64,000 nucleotides of DNA, from contig CAWJRO010000021.1 in assembly GCA_963845285.1 (NCBI GenBank), forward strand, positions 33,649 to 97,648. The letters are read 5' to 3'. Every line of letters starts with the position of its first letter. Positions within the stretch are counted from its first letter, which is position 1. Below, piece by piece: positions 8,967 through 16,968 of this stretch. Both the position numbers and the translations under genes were made by a program. Under the pieces are notes generated by a model. That model worked only from the letters and a program-made list of their open reading frames with translations. It was not told the origin of the DNA and searched no databases. Source of the DNA: Methanobacterium_C sp963845285. Lineage in GTDB: Archaea > Methanobacteriota > Methanobacteria > Methanobacteriales > Methanobacteriaceae.

Positions 8967-10001
8967 TCACACCGAAATATAGATTCTTATAGTTATGTAA
9001 GCAATATAAACCAACATTAGAACTAAACCAGCCCATTGAGTTAGTTTTTTCTTTCTTGAAGCCATGATTAACAGTAATGATGTTACAAAAATCATCACGG
9101 GAGCATCAAAGGTTACAGAAAGTTTTTCTATTGGAATTGCCATGAAGAGTGATGGAACACCTATACCTATGAGTATGTTGAAAATGTTACTTCCAAGTAT
9201 CGTTCCCATTGAAAGACTGTGAAGTCTTTTCATGGCAGAGCTTAGTGTTACCACAAGTTCTGGGGCGCTGGTTCCAATTGCCAGGGCAAAAAGTCCTATT
9301 ATCATCTGAGGTATGTTCATGATCTCTGCAATTCCAACTCCACTCCAGATCATGATTTTACAGCCAATTACCAGACCCGCAATTCCAACAAGTCCCATAA
9401 TATAATTTCTTTTCAGATTGTGCTTTTTCGATTTAGTTTCATCTTTGATCTCATTTTTATCTCTGTTTTCAACTTCATCTTCTATTTCGATGTTTTCATT
9501 CTCAGCATTTTTTGCATTATCTCTTTGTTCTAGACTGTGTTCTTTTTGTTTTTTTATTAAAAACCAAAGGTAGACACAGTAAGCCGCTATCATAATGATC
9601 CCGACTGCTGCATTGAGTTTAGTCATAAAGATCATGAAGAACATGAGGATAAGAGCAGTTATAAGGGTCATAAGGCCGTCCCTTCTAAGTTCCTCTTTGT
9701 TTGTTTCTATAACTCCTGCAACAAATGCAGAAATACCCAAAATACCAGCTATGTTCCAGATGTTGGATCCTATAACACAACCAACCCCAATATCGGGATT
9801 ACCGCTTAAAATAGCTATAATGGCAGAGCCAAACTCGGGAAGAGAGGTTCCAACGGCTGAAGCAGTGACTCCCAAAATAATTTGGGATATTCCCTTAGCT
9901 TCTCCTATTTCCACTAAATTGTCTACAAATATGTCTGCTGTTTTTATTACTAAAAACAGTGAGGCAATTAATGCAAGAACATACACGATCACCATATTCA
10001 T
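8967..10001 (-). CDS. Calcium/sodium antiporter, CaCA family (YrbG type)
   Basis: A 344-residue membrane antiporter with two inverted repeats of about five helices. The alpha repeats carry the diagnostic acidic motifs GTSLPEFGSAI and GTSAPELVVTLSS, each followed by a GSNIxN motif (GSNIWNIAGI and GSNIFNILIG), which bind Ca2+ and Na+. The repeats are joined by a charged cytoplasmic loop rich in Glu and Lys (residues about 150-190). I place the start at ATG 10001, because the upstream GTG at 10010 is part of the GGTGA ribosome binding site. It is followed directly by the UspA gene. Confidence 0.92.
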   Translation of the reverse strand: MNMVIVYVLALIASLFLVIKTADIFVDNLVEIGEAKGISQIILGVTASAVGTSLPEFGSAIIAILSGNPDIGVGCVIGSNIWNIAGILGISAFVAGVIETNKEELRRDGLMTLITALILMFFMIFMTKLNAAVGIIMIAAYCVYLWFLIKKQKEHSLEQRDNAKNAENENIEIEDEVENRDKNEIKDETKSKKHNLKRNYIMGLVGIAGLVIGCKIMIWSGVGIAEIMNIPQMIIGLFALAIGTSAPELVVTLSSAMKRLHSLSMGTILGSNIFNILIGIGVPSLFMAIPIEKLSVTFDAPVMIFVTSLLLIMASRKKKLTQWAGLVLMLVYIAYITIRIYISV

Positions 10002-10129
10002 AAATTTCACCAGATTCTAAAAAGTTATATAAAATATTTATAGGCCACTTACTTGAGTTTGTCAAGATAAGTTGAGGTTTATCAATTAGCTTAGGTAATG
10101 GATTGATACGATAACCCATCCTCAATTAT

Positions 10130-10154
10130 AACCATCATAATTTTATATAAAAAA
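10130..10154. repeat. Direct repeat copy 1 flanking the zinc-finger membrane gene
   Basis: AACCATCATAA, one base, then TTTATATAAAAAA. The same 25 bases with one mismatch recur at 10812-10836 on the other side of the gene at 10227-10679. The TATA-like core suggests duplicated promoter sequence or an insertion/duplication scar. Confidence 0.45.
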
Positions 10155-10226
10155 AAGTAGAATAGTATTACTCACAGTACTTCCAAAAAAATAGTTTACT
10201 ACTCCAAAATCTCCAAAAAATATAAT

Positions 10227-10679
10227 TTATTTGTAGTAAACTCCAAAAATAACAGTGCTCAACAGTAAAATGCCAATTATGATCAATGCAGGATATAATT
10301 TAATTACAGGATCGTTGCCACGTTCTAACAAATTTCTCATAAACGGCAGATTGTACTGGGCCCAGAAACAAAAACCAATCCAAATGCTGTTTAATCTCAA
10401 TCTTTTCTTTTCTTTCTGGATAGCTCTGTATTCAGCGTTGAATTCTTCTTTTGGATTGCTACTTAAAAATCCAGATCCAAGTTTATAAACTTGGGAAATC
10501 TTTAAAACATCCTTATAGTTTTTTCTGTATTTATGTGCGGCTTTACGCCAGCTTTCACGTTTAGCTTCCTTACTGCAGTTTTTAACATCTGGAGAACAGT
10601 ACTTTTGATTTGGTGATTTGACTTCAAAGGGTTCACCACACCATTTACAGTACTTGATTGCAGTAAAATTTTTACTCAT
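10227..10679 (-). CDS. Zinc-ribbon membrane protein, unknown function
   Basis: A 150-residue protein. The N-terminal part has KYCKWCGEPFEV and QKYCSPDVKNCSKEAK, a CxxC...C...C pattern of a small zinc ribbon like those in archaeal cytoplasmic zinc-finger proteins. A basic helical stretch follows. Two hydrophobic segments occupy the C-terminal third (IWIGFCFWAQYN, then LYPALIIIGILLLSTVIFG). ATG 10679 follows AGGTG; the upstream GTG at 10688 is part of that site. No neighbour suggests a role. Direct repeats lie on both sides. Confidence 0.65.
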   Translation of the reverse strand: MSKNFTAIKYCKWCGEPFEVKSPNQKYCSPDVKNCSKEAKRESWRKAAHKYRKNYKDVLKISQVYKLGSGFLSSNPKEEFNAEYRAIQKEKKRLRLNSIWIGFCFWAQYNLPFMRNLLERGNDPVIKLYPALIIIGILLLSTVIFGVYYK

Positions 10680-10811
10680 TTTTAGCACCTTAATTCAAAG
10701 TTTTGTTTTCTTAAAGTTTTTAGAAAGAATATTTTATGAATTTGATTTATAAAAAGGAATTGGTAAATACAGACCGAAAATCCATAATTAATTTTATAAG
10801 TGATTTATTTT

Positions 10812-10836
10812 AACCATCATAAGTTTATATAAAAAA
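10812..10836. repeat. Direct repeat copy 2 flanking the zinc-finger membrane gene
   Basis: Second copy of the 25-base sequence at 10130-10154 with a single G/T difference. It lies upstream of the zinc-ribbon gene (minus strand) and contains a TATA-like core, so it may be that gene's promoter region. Confidence 0.45.
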
Positions 10837-10919
10837 TACTTTAAAGTTATTACTAAATAGTGTATTCAAAATATTCAAAAAGTTAGTTTCAAAAATTTTG
10901 ACTAAAAATACCAAAAATA

Positions 10920-11114
10920 GAATTGTATCCTGAAAAAAGGGATAATAATTATTAATATAATATGTATATTTGTGGTTATGGGGCTTAAAACAACTTTTAT
11001 TCCCTTTTTATAACTATACTTCATTGTTTGGTTGATAACCAGTACTAAAAGAAGTCCAAGTGATAAACCCGAAGAAAGTCCAAGTGTAATTCATGCAATC
11101 AATAAACCAATCAT
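10920..11114 (-). pseudogene. LysE-family transporter remnant (N-terminal fragment)
   Basis: Read on the minus strand from ATG 11114, preceded by GGTGA, the frame gives MIGLLIA, an in-frame TGA, then LGLSSGLSLGLLLVLVINQT and KYSYKKGIKVVLSPITTN. That matches the first two helices and loop of archaeal LysE/RhtB-type amino-acid exporters, where the usual motif is GLTPGPL. The Pro residues of that motif are lost, a stop is present, and similarity fades after about 60 codons. Two mobile repeats lie just upstream (11215-11546). I take it as a dead gene; the family assignment is from memory. Confidence 0.5.
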
Positions 11115-11214
11115 AGCTTAATTCACCATTTATCATTCTAATTTAAAGATTTTTATTCAATAAATCTCTTTAATTTCTTATTTAAAGTTTAAATTATAAG
11201 TTTCAATTATTTAA

Positions 11215-11319
11215 AGGCTGTTTCATAATTACTTTTGACAAATATAATTTTGCTTATTTTTGAATTTAAAGCTTTATTCATCCTTATTTTTCTGCAAATT
11301 CTGAACTATGAGACAGCCT
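11215..11319. mobile_element. MITE-like terminal-inverted-repeat element, copy 1
   Basis: A 105-bp element beginning AGGCTGTTTCATAA and ending TATGAGACAGCCT, so the ends are inverted repeats. The body includes TTTTGCTTATTTTTGAATTT and TTTGCAAATTCTGAAC variants shared with the other copies. It has no coding capacity and lies between the LysE remnant and ribB. Confidence 0.8.
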
Positions 11320-11443
11320 AATTTAAGATTAAAAAATAGATTTGTCATATTTGCAGGACCTTAAAAATATTATTAAAAATCGAGTTGTTGTTGAAAACTA
11401 ATTTAACTTAGTCCTTTAGAAAATTTAAAAATAAAAATTTAGA

Positions 11444-11546
11444 AGGTGTCTCATGATTAATTTTCATATGCAAAATTTTGTTTATTTTTGAATTTAAAGC
11501 TTTATTTGTCCTTATTTTTTGCAAATTTTGAACTATGAGACAGCCT
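11444..11546. mobile_element. MITE-like element, copy 2
   Basis: Same family as the element at 11215 and in the same orientation. It starts AGGTGTCTCATGATTA and ends ACTATGAGACAGCCT. ATTTAGA flanks both sides, in line with an AT-rich target duplication. It lies only about 25 bases beyond the ribB stop and may supply its terminator. Confidence 0.8.
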
Positions 11547-11568
11547 CATTTAGAAAAAAAAATTTATT

Positions 11569-12216
11569 TTATGTCTGTTCTGTTGATTTACGATAACTAA
11601 CCAAATCATCTACAGTAACAACAGGCATGCTATGTTTTGTAGCGAATGCCACTACTTCAGGCAAGCGTGCCATTGTACCATCTAGATTTGTAAGCTCGCA
11701 GAGTACACCGAAGGGTTTTAATCCTGCCATTTTCATCATGTCAACAGCTGATTCAGTATGTCCCTGACGTTCTAAAACACCACCGGAACGAGCCCTTAAG
11801 GGGAAAACGTGTCCAGGATGGTTAAGATCTTCAGGTTTAGCATTATCTTCAATGGCAGCTTTCACTGTGGTAAGTCTATCTGCAGCTGACACACCGGTTG
11901 TAACACCTTCTGCAGCTTCAATTGATATGGTAAATGCAGTTTTATATTGGCTGGTATTGTTTTCAACCATCAGGGGTAGTCCAAGTTCATGCACCTTGTC
12001 ATTGTCCATGCACAGGCAGACAATACCACTGCATTCCCTGATCAACATGGCCATCTGGGATTCGGTGAGGGATTCTGCGGCAAAAATTATGTCCCCCTCA
12101 TTTTCCCTTTGTTCGTCATCTGTGACCAATACACCACGGCCGCTTTGCAGTGATTTCAGGGCGTTCTCCACCCTTTCAAGTGGTTCACCGAATTGGGATA
12201 ATAGATTTTGATTCAT
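11569..12216 (-). CDS. ribB: 3,4-dihydroxy-2-butanone-4-phosphate synthase, bacterial (E. coli) type
   Basis: The enzyme converts ribulose 5-phosphate to the four-carbon precursor of riboflavin plus formate. The 215 residues follow the enterobacterial RibB closely from the first residues (MNQNLLSQFGEPLERVENAL), through the acidic metal/substrate loop DDEQRENEGDIIFAAE, to VENNTSQYKTAFTISIEAAE, HPGHVFPLRARSGGV and RQGHTESAVD. Archaeal RibB proteins such as that of Methanocaldococcus look quite different, so this copy was probably acquired from a gammaproteobacterium. ATG 12216 has a strong GGAGG site nine bases upstream. The transcript leader contains an FMN riboswitch, so flavin feedback control seems to have come with the gene. 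Confidence 0.95.
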   Translation of the reverse strand: MNQNLLSQFGEPLERVENALKSLQSGRGVLVTDDEQRENEGDIIFAAESLTESQMAMLIRECSGIVCLCMDNDKVHELGLPLMVENNTSQYKTAFTISIEAAEGVTTGVSAADRLTTVKAAIEDNAKPEDLNHPGHVFPLRARSGGVLERQGHTESAVDMMKMAGLKPFGVLCELTNLDGTMARLPEVVAFATKHSMPVVTVDDLVSYRKSTEQT

Positions 12217-12328
12217 GGTATATAACCTCCTTTTTTGAGTGACCTACCAGAACCAGGGCAAAAAAGACGTAGAGTTGCCTAAAAATTATAAATTCGCATC
12301 AATCAAACTTATGAATATTTCAGGCAGC

Positions 12329-12475
12329 CTTATCCTCTTCCATCCGGACTGTCACCGTCGGCTCTGGGTTTTCACCAGATCAGCTGACCTCCTTCAATTG
12401 AAGGAGCGCTCGCGGGCTCCTCAGTATAACCTGAGATACCGCCGGTGGGGATTTTCACCCCGCCCTGAGAATAAG
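12329..12475 (-). ncRNA. FMN riboswitch (RFN element) in the ribB leader
   Basis: On the minus strand the closing helix pairs CTTATTCTC (12475-12467) with GAGGATAAG (12337-12329). Between them lie the conserved RFN blocks in order: GGGCGGGGTGAAAATCCCC, ACCGGCGGT, GAGCCCGCGAGCGC, CTGATCTGGTGAAAACCCAG, AGCCGACGGT and AGTCCGGATGGAAGA. Essentially every invariant block of the bacterial FMN aptamer is present. About 110 bases separate it from the ribB start. That stretch holds a weak hairpin (AGGCAA/TTGCC) and the GGAGG site, which could act as the expression platform. FMN binding would be expected to lower ribB expression. This element is very rare in archaea to my knowledge. Confidence 0.93.
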
Positions 12476-12546
12476 TCATTGATACATCACTTTTCATCTT
12501 TAAAATAATTATCGTCAAATGATCCACAAATTTTCATCAATAAATT

Positions 12547-12562
12547 TTTAGGTGCACCAAAA
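12547..12562. promoter_or_regulatory. Palindromic operator upstream of the dtxR-feoB TATA box
   Basis: TTTAGGTGCACCAAAA is a near-perfect palindrome (GGTGCACC core with T/A-rich arms) that abuts the TATA-like CTTTTATATG at 12563-12572. It resembles metal-repressor sites of the DtxR/MntR type, and its position over the TFB contact region would suit repression. Regulator identity is inferred from the adjacent DtxR-family gene. Confidence 0.5.
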
Positions 12563-12602
12563 CTTTTATATGTTGTGTGAATAAACAGTTGTTCAAAATA
12601 AG

Positions 12603-12616
12603 TTAGGTGAGCCTAA
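12603..12616. promoter_or_regulatory. DtxR-type iron box overlapping the RBS and start of the dtxR gene
   Basis: TTAGGTGAGCCTAA has perfect TTAGG/CCTAA arms and matches 13 of the first 14 positions of the classical DtxR/IdeR iron box TTAGGTTAGCCTAACCTAA. It covers the GGTGA ribosome binding site and the A of the start codon and lies about 30 bases after the TATA box, at the expected transcription start. Iron-loaded regulator bound here would block its own operon and feoB. Confidence 0.7.
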
Positions 12617-13356
12617 TGTTTAATGATAAAAAAATCAGCCCAAACATAGAGGAATATCTGGAAGCCATATACAAAATAGAAAAGAATGGTGAGAAGGTTA
12701 AAACCACTGAAATTTCAAAAAACATGGATATAGCCCCTGGAAGTGTTACACAAATGATTAAAAGAATGGAAAAATTAGGATACCTAAATCACTCCCAGTA
12801 CAAGGGTGTTCAATTAACCGATAATGGACTTAAAATTGCTAAAAAAATCACAAGGAAGCATAGATTACTGGAAAGATTCCTTTATGATATTTTAAAGCTT
12901 AAAAAAAATAATTTGCACGACCAGGCATGTGAGATGGAACATTCCTTATCTGATGAGGCTGAAGTAGCTCTCTGTCAGGTTTTGGAACATCCTGATAAAT
13001 GTCCTGATGATAATGAGCTCATTCCAGCATGTGATCTGAAGTTTTCAAGTTGTGAAGAGTGTATAAAATATAGATCAAGCGGATCAAGTATTGAAGAAGT
13101 TGGAAAACGAAATGAAAATTTAATTTCGGTAATTGAACTGGAAGAACATCAAAAAGCCAAAGTATGTTTTATAAGAGGAGATCATAAGGTTCTAAGACGA
13201 CTTCTGGACATGGGAATTACCACAGGTGCCACTATAAGTCTTATGAGATTAGCACCGCTAAACGGACCTGTGGAAGTTGCAATAAGGGGTTCAAAATTGG
13301 CTCTGGGACGTGAAATTGCCTCTAATATATTTGTGGAATGTTTTAGGGGAGATTAA
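12616..13356 (+). CDS. DtxR/IdeR-family metal-dependent regulator with C-terminal FeoA domain
   Basis: A 246-residue three-part regulator. Residues about 5-65 form the winged helix (PNIEEYLEAIYKI, then SKNMDIAPGSVTQMIKRMEK). Residues about 70-145 form the metal-binding and dimerisation domain with KHRLLERFL, CEMEHSLSD and HPDKCPDDN, whose Cys, Glu and His are usual ligands. An SH3-like FeoA domain follows at about 170-246 (RLLDMGITTGATISLM, VEVAIRGSKLALG). ATG 12616 is chosen because the upstream GTG at 12607 is part of the GGTGA site. It is followed after 11 bases by feoB. Expected role: repress ferrous iron uptake when iron is sufficient. Two palindromes in the promoter support autoregulation. 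Confidence 0.93.
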   Translation: MFNDKKISPNIEEYLEAIYKIEKNGEKVKTTEISKNMDIAPGSVTQMIKRMEKLGYLNHSQYKGVQLTDNGLKIAKKITRKHRLLERFLYDILKLKKNNLHDQACEMEHSLSDEAEVALCQVLEHPDKCPDDNELIPACDLKFSSCEECIKYRSSGSSIEEVGKRNENLISVIELEEHQKAKVCFIRGDHKVLRRLLDMGITTGATISLMRLAPLNGPVEVAIRGSKLALGREIASNIFVECFRGD

Positions 13357-13367
13357 GGGGATTTTAA

Positions 13368-15320
13368 ATGGACAGCAATGAAAACAAAGACAGATCAGAA
13401 AAAAATTTAACTATAGCTCTTGCAGGGAATTCAAATGTCGGTAAAAGTGTGGTGTTCAATGAACTCACAGGTTCAAATCAAATAATTGGAAACTGGCCCG
13501 GAAAAACCATTGAAAGGGCAGAGGGTAAACTCCACTTTGAGGGTCAGGATATAACTGTGATAGACCTGCCTGGAATCTACTCATTTTCAACTTTTTCCAT
13601 GGAAGAAATTGTATCCAGGGAATATATGGCATTTGAAAAACCAGATGTTGTGATCAATGTTGTTGATGCTTCTGTTTTGGAGAGAAACCTGTTTTTTACC
13701 CTACAGTTAAAAGAAATGGACGTTCCAATGGTTGTCTGCGTCAATCAGGTGGATATAGCCAAACAGAAGGGAATAGTCATTGACACAGAAAAGCTGCAGG
13801 ATACGCTTGGAGTACCTGTGGTATCCACAGTGGCAGTGAGGGGTGAAGGGCTCCACGAACTAATGGAAAAAACCGTGGAACTTGCCCATAAAAAACCTCA
13901 AATAAAAACAATGGAGTACGGTGCAGAAGTTGAAAAACGAATAGAAAAATTGAGGAAAACAATCGAATCTGAAAACCTTGATCTGGGATATCCACCTCGA
14001 TGGGTTGCCATAAAATTACTTGAAAACGATCCAGAGATTAAGAAACTGATGGAATCTAAATCAAAAAAGGTTTCAAGATCCGTCTATGATTTGTCCCAAG
14101 AAATAGAAGAAATTCATCAAGAACCTGTTTTTGCAGTCATAGCATCTGAAAGATACTCACTTGCAAATAAAATTGCATTTGAGGCCCAGATACAAAGTGA
14201 AGTAAACATTACATTTTCTGAAAGGTTGGACAGACTCTTCACACACAGGGTATGGGGTTATGTTATGGCAGTTGTTGTGCTGGGAGGACTCCTTCTATGG
14301 ACATTTGTGGTTGGAGATTTCTTTTCTGGTTTACTCTCAAATGCTTTCAGTTTCTACCAGCCAGTAGATCCTAAATTAACAGGTTCTATGGCGAGTATAC
14401 TTTGGAATGGGGCATTTGGAGGTATTGTGGCAGGAGTTACCCTTGTAATTCCATTTGTAATTCCATTTTATCTTATGCTCAGTGCGATTGAAAATTCTGG
14501 GGTGCTTACAAGGGTGGCATTCATGATGGACAGTGCAATGCATAAGATTGGGCTGCATGGAAAAGCCATAATACCAATGATCCTGGGTTACGGATGCAAC
14601 GTTCCTGCAATTGACAGTACCAGAATTTTGGAAACCCGACGTGAAAGATTATTAGCATCCTTTGCCATCACATTCACACCATGTGCAGCCAGAACTATCG
14701 TTATACTTGGTCTTGTAGCAGTATTTGTCAACATATGGTGGGCACTTGCACTCTACATAATTGATATTATGGTGATATTCGTTTTGGGTAAGATTGCTTT
14801 AAAGGTTGTACCTGGAGAATCAACCGGACTGATAATGGAACTGAGCTCATTTAAAGTTCCATCTTTAACAGCAATGTTCAAACAAACATGGTCAAGGACT
14901 AAATCATTAATATATCTGGTTTTCCCACTGTACATAGTTGGAAGCGCGGCTATACAAGCTTTATATGCTTGGGGTGCTCTTACACCTATAAGCAATGCTC
15001 TTGCACCACTTACAGTTGGCTGGTTAGGTCTCCCTTTATTTGCAGGCATACTGCTCATATTTGGAGCTGTCAGAAAGGAATTCACATTGCTGATGCTTGT
15101 GGCTCTGGTTGGTACGAACTTCGCAGCATTTTTAACACCGGTTCAGTTGATAGTACTGGCGCTTGTGAGCCTGCTATTCATACCATGTATATCAACAATT
15201 GCCATATTGGCTCGTGAATTTGGATGGAAAGCCACAGGGGCCATATCATTGGCCAACTTTGCATCCGCAATGATTATTGGAGGTATAGCTTTCAGGGTAC
15301 TTACATTGATAATGGGTTAA
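13368..15320 (+). CDS. feoB: Ferrous iron transport protein B
   Basis: A 650-residue GTPase-coupled Fe2+ importer in the cell membrane. The N-terminal G domain shows G1 GNSNVGKSVVF (residues about 20-30), the ENWPG-like NWPGKT, G3 DLPGIYS and G4 NQVD, followed by a helical spacer. The C-terminal half (from about 285) has two gate domains with LGYGCNVPA and FTPCAARTIV in the first and FIPCISTIAILAREFGWK in the second; these cysteines are conserved pore residues. ATG 13368 has AAGGGGAT in front. It forms an operon with the upstream DtxR-FeoA regulator, which supplies a FeoA domain, so no separate feoA is needed here. Confidence 0.97.
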   Translation: MDSNENKDRSEKNLTIALAGNSNVGKSVVFNELTGSNQIIGNWPGKTIERAEGKLHFEGQDITVIDLPGIYSFSTFSMEEIVSREYMAFEKPDVVINVVDASVLERNLFFTLQLKEMDVPMVVCVNQVDIAKQKGIVIDTEKLQDTLGVPVVSTVAVRGEGLHELMEKTVELAHKKPQIKTMEYGAEVEKRIEKLRKTIESENLDLGYPPRWVAIKLLENDPEIKKLMESKSKKVSRSVYDLSQEIEEIHQEPVFAVIASERYSLANKIAFEAQIQSEVNITFSERLDRLFTHRVWGYVMAVVVLGGLLLWTFVVGDFFSGLLSNAFSFYQPVDPKLTGSMASILWNGAFGGIVAGVTLVIPFVIPFYLMLSAIENSGVLTRVAFMMDSAMHKIGLHGKAIIPMILGYGCNVPAIDSTRILETRRERLLASFAITFTPCAARTIVILGLVAVFVNIWWALALYIIDIMVIFVLGKIALKVVPGESTGLIMELSSFKVPSLTAMFKQTWSRTKSLIYLVFPLYIVGSAAIQALYAWGALTPISNALAPLTVGWLGLPLFAGILLIFGAVRKEFTLLMLVALVGTNFAAFLTPVQLIVLALVSLLFIPCISTIAILAREFGWKATGAISLANFASAMIIGGIAFRVLTLIMG

Positions 15321-16023
15321 ATCTCAGGTGCTTAATAGGTTTAAATCCCAAATTAAAAAGGTTAACCCTAAACCAACATATTTAAGATGTTAATGATCTA
15401 AACTTGTATTTTCATCTTTTAGGAACATCCAACCAATCATGAAGAATGGATTTAAGGGGTTAATTTAGATTTCTATCAAATGATATCCCATTTATAATGT
15501 CTTGTCAAACATACAGATAATCAAACATTCAGGCAGATAAATACAAAAAAAAGGGATTGTACCTCCAACGAACAGGACTATTGGTTTCCTCTTGAAAAAT
15601 ATGGGTTGCTTTAGTATCAAAAGGATGTCCCCATTATAACTTATGAATGTAAACGCTCTGAGCACTAGAGAAGGTTGTTTTAGTATCAAGAGTATGTTTC
15701 ATAGTTCAAAATTTGCAAAAAAATAGAGTAAATAGAGCTTTAAATTCAAAAATAATGAAAATTATATGAGTAACAAATATCACGAGACAGTCTCATTGAA
15801 TAAAAAAAATCTCATTTTATTTTTTGGATTGAATAGATATTTATGAAATCTTAAAAATGGTTAATTTTATTAGAGAAATACTATTTTAGGATGGTGATTT
15901 TTCTTCTTATTTACTTTACTCTTTTAATACAAATTAAAAAAAATTTGCTATCATTTTTAAAATTAATAAACACCTATAAATAATTTATGAGACTTATTTA
16001 GAAAGTAAACGGAGACTATTATA
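15321..16023. other. Long intergenic region with a direct repeat and a mobile element
   Basis: No credible gene. A 25-base segment GGTTGCTTTAGTATCAAAAG... at 15604-15628 recurs with three changes at 15673-15697 just before the mobile element at 15691. The minus strand has a hydrophobic 65-codon frame across 15492-15689 with no usable ribosome site; it may be a decayed membrane-protein end. The last 60 bases contain the promoter region of the exported protein, with TATAAATAA near 15974. Confidence 0.4.
15691..15794. mobile_element. MITE-like element, copy 3 (reverse orientation)
   Basis: Begins AGTATGTTTCATAGTTCA and ends CACGAGACAGTCTC. The body has TTTGCAAAAAAATAGAGTAA and AATAATGAAAATTATATGAG. 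These features place it in a subfamily with the copies at 22161 and 40001, which share the ATTTTCATTATTTT segment. It is oriented opposite to copies 1 and 2 and is more diverged at the left end. Confidence 0.7.
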
Positions 16024-16848
16024 ATGTCAAGATTATCAAAACTACTGATAATTATTGCAGCATTTTTAGCAATAGTTATTGGTTATTCTTACGCTGTTGC
16101 AGCAACGGGTCCTGTTGAACCTTTAGGGAGAGGATCTTTTGTTAAATTTATGAATCCAGATTTTTATCCGGGACATCCCCATTCTCAACTTCTTGCTAAA
16201 TATGCAGAAGATAGGGGATCTCAATGTGCACTTGTTGTACATTTTGCCGGAAGCTCAAATTACAAGAGCTATCAGGAAGGAAACATCTACATAATTGAAA
16301 TGGGATTTGTAGATTCAGCCGGTGCAAAAGAGGATATAGACTGGGGTCAGGCAATTCAATACTTCCTCTTTGGAGTTCCAGATAACAAATGGACTTATAG
16401 GGTAAATGGTATAGAATTCAAAAACTACGATGATGCCATGAATGAAGTTAAAACAGAAGCACAGGAACATGGTCAGGTAGGACCAATTCCAATGGTTTGG
16501 CATGGAAGTGCCCGAGCTGGAAGTCCCCTAATCAATCCGGGCTGTGGATTTCCGCTTTATTACTACATATGCTGGAAACAGTACGGCCGTTTTGCGGCTT
16601 ATTATTATGTAGTTTCTGGAATGATATTTCCATATATCAGTGATCCATTTGCAAAATATGAATTGACAAATGCCCAAACACTTCAGCAGGCTTACACGTC
16701 AGGTCGTTTGAATTATACTATACTTACTACGAGTGAAAAACAAGCAATTAACAAATCCTTGACATATCCTGCGATATTCCCGAGTGTTTACCAGGAAATA
16801 GTTTCAAAACCCGAGACTGCACAGGCTCCAGTAAATACATTCGATTGA
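16024..16848 (+). CDS. Exported protein of unknown function
   Basis: A 274-residue protein I do not recognise. It begins with a clear signal peptide or anchor (KLLIIIAAFLAIVIGYSYAV, followed by AAATG) and has no lipobox. The mature part is rich in aromatic residues, especially VWHGSARAG, INPGCGFPLYYYICWKQYG and RFAAYYYVVSGMIFPYI, the last of which is hydrophobic enough for a second membrane segment. Two cysteines in the Tyr-rich part and one near residue 70 could form disulfides outside the cell. The start ATG 16024 has a weak site (GGAGACT). It is monocistronic with a long upstream gap and a strong T-run after the stop. A surface role is inference only. Confidence 0.7.
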   Translation: MSRLSKLLIIIAAFLAIVIGYSYAVAATGPVEPLGRGSFVKFMNPDFYPGHPHSQLLAKYAEDRGSQCALVVHFAGSSNYKSYQEGNIYIIEMGFVDSAGAKEDIDWGQAIQYFLFGVPDNKWTYRVNGIEFKNYDDAMNEVKTEAQEHGQVGPIPMVWHGSARAGSPLINPGCGFPLYYYICWKQYGRFAAYYYVVSGMIFPYISDPFAKYELTNAQTLQQAYTSGRLNYTILTTSEKQAINKSLTYPAIFPSVYQEIVSKPETAQAPVNTFD

Positions 16849-16857
16849 ATAAAAAAA

Positions 16858-16884
16858 TAATTTATTTTTTATTCCTTTTTTTTA
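16858..16884 (+). terminator. T-run terminator after the exported protein gene
   Basis: Ten bases after the stop are several T runs, the longest of eight, without a stable hairpin. This fits archaeal oligo-U termination and would also insulate the convergent radical SAM gene. Confidence 0.45.
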
Positions 16885-16968
16885 AGAAGATTTTTTGTGA
16901 AGGTTATTTTAAAGGAGTTTCTTTTATGAATGATCTTTCAATGTAAAAATAAGTAAGGAAATAATTTT

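Noticed and set aside
9595..10020. 141-codon plus-strand frame
   Set aside because: It is the antisense of the Ca2+/Na+ antiporter, whose motifs fix the minus strand as coding.
12239..12508. An 89-codon plus-strand frame over the ribB leader
   Set aside because: It runs antisense through the FMN riboswitch, has no ribosome site, and its residues follow RNA structure rather than a protein family.
15492..15689. 65-codon hydrophobic frame on the minus strand
   Set aside because: No ribosome site or recognisable family; it overlaps a direct repeat next to a mobile element and is more likely chance or decay.
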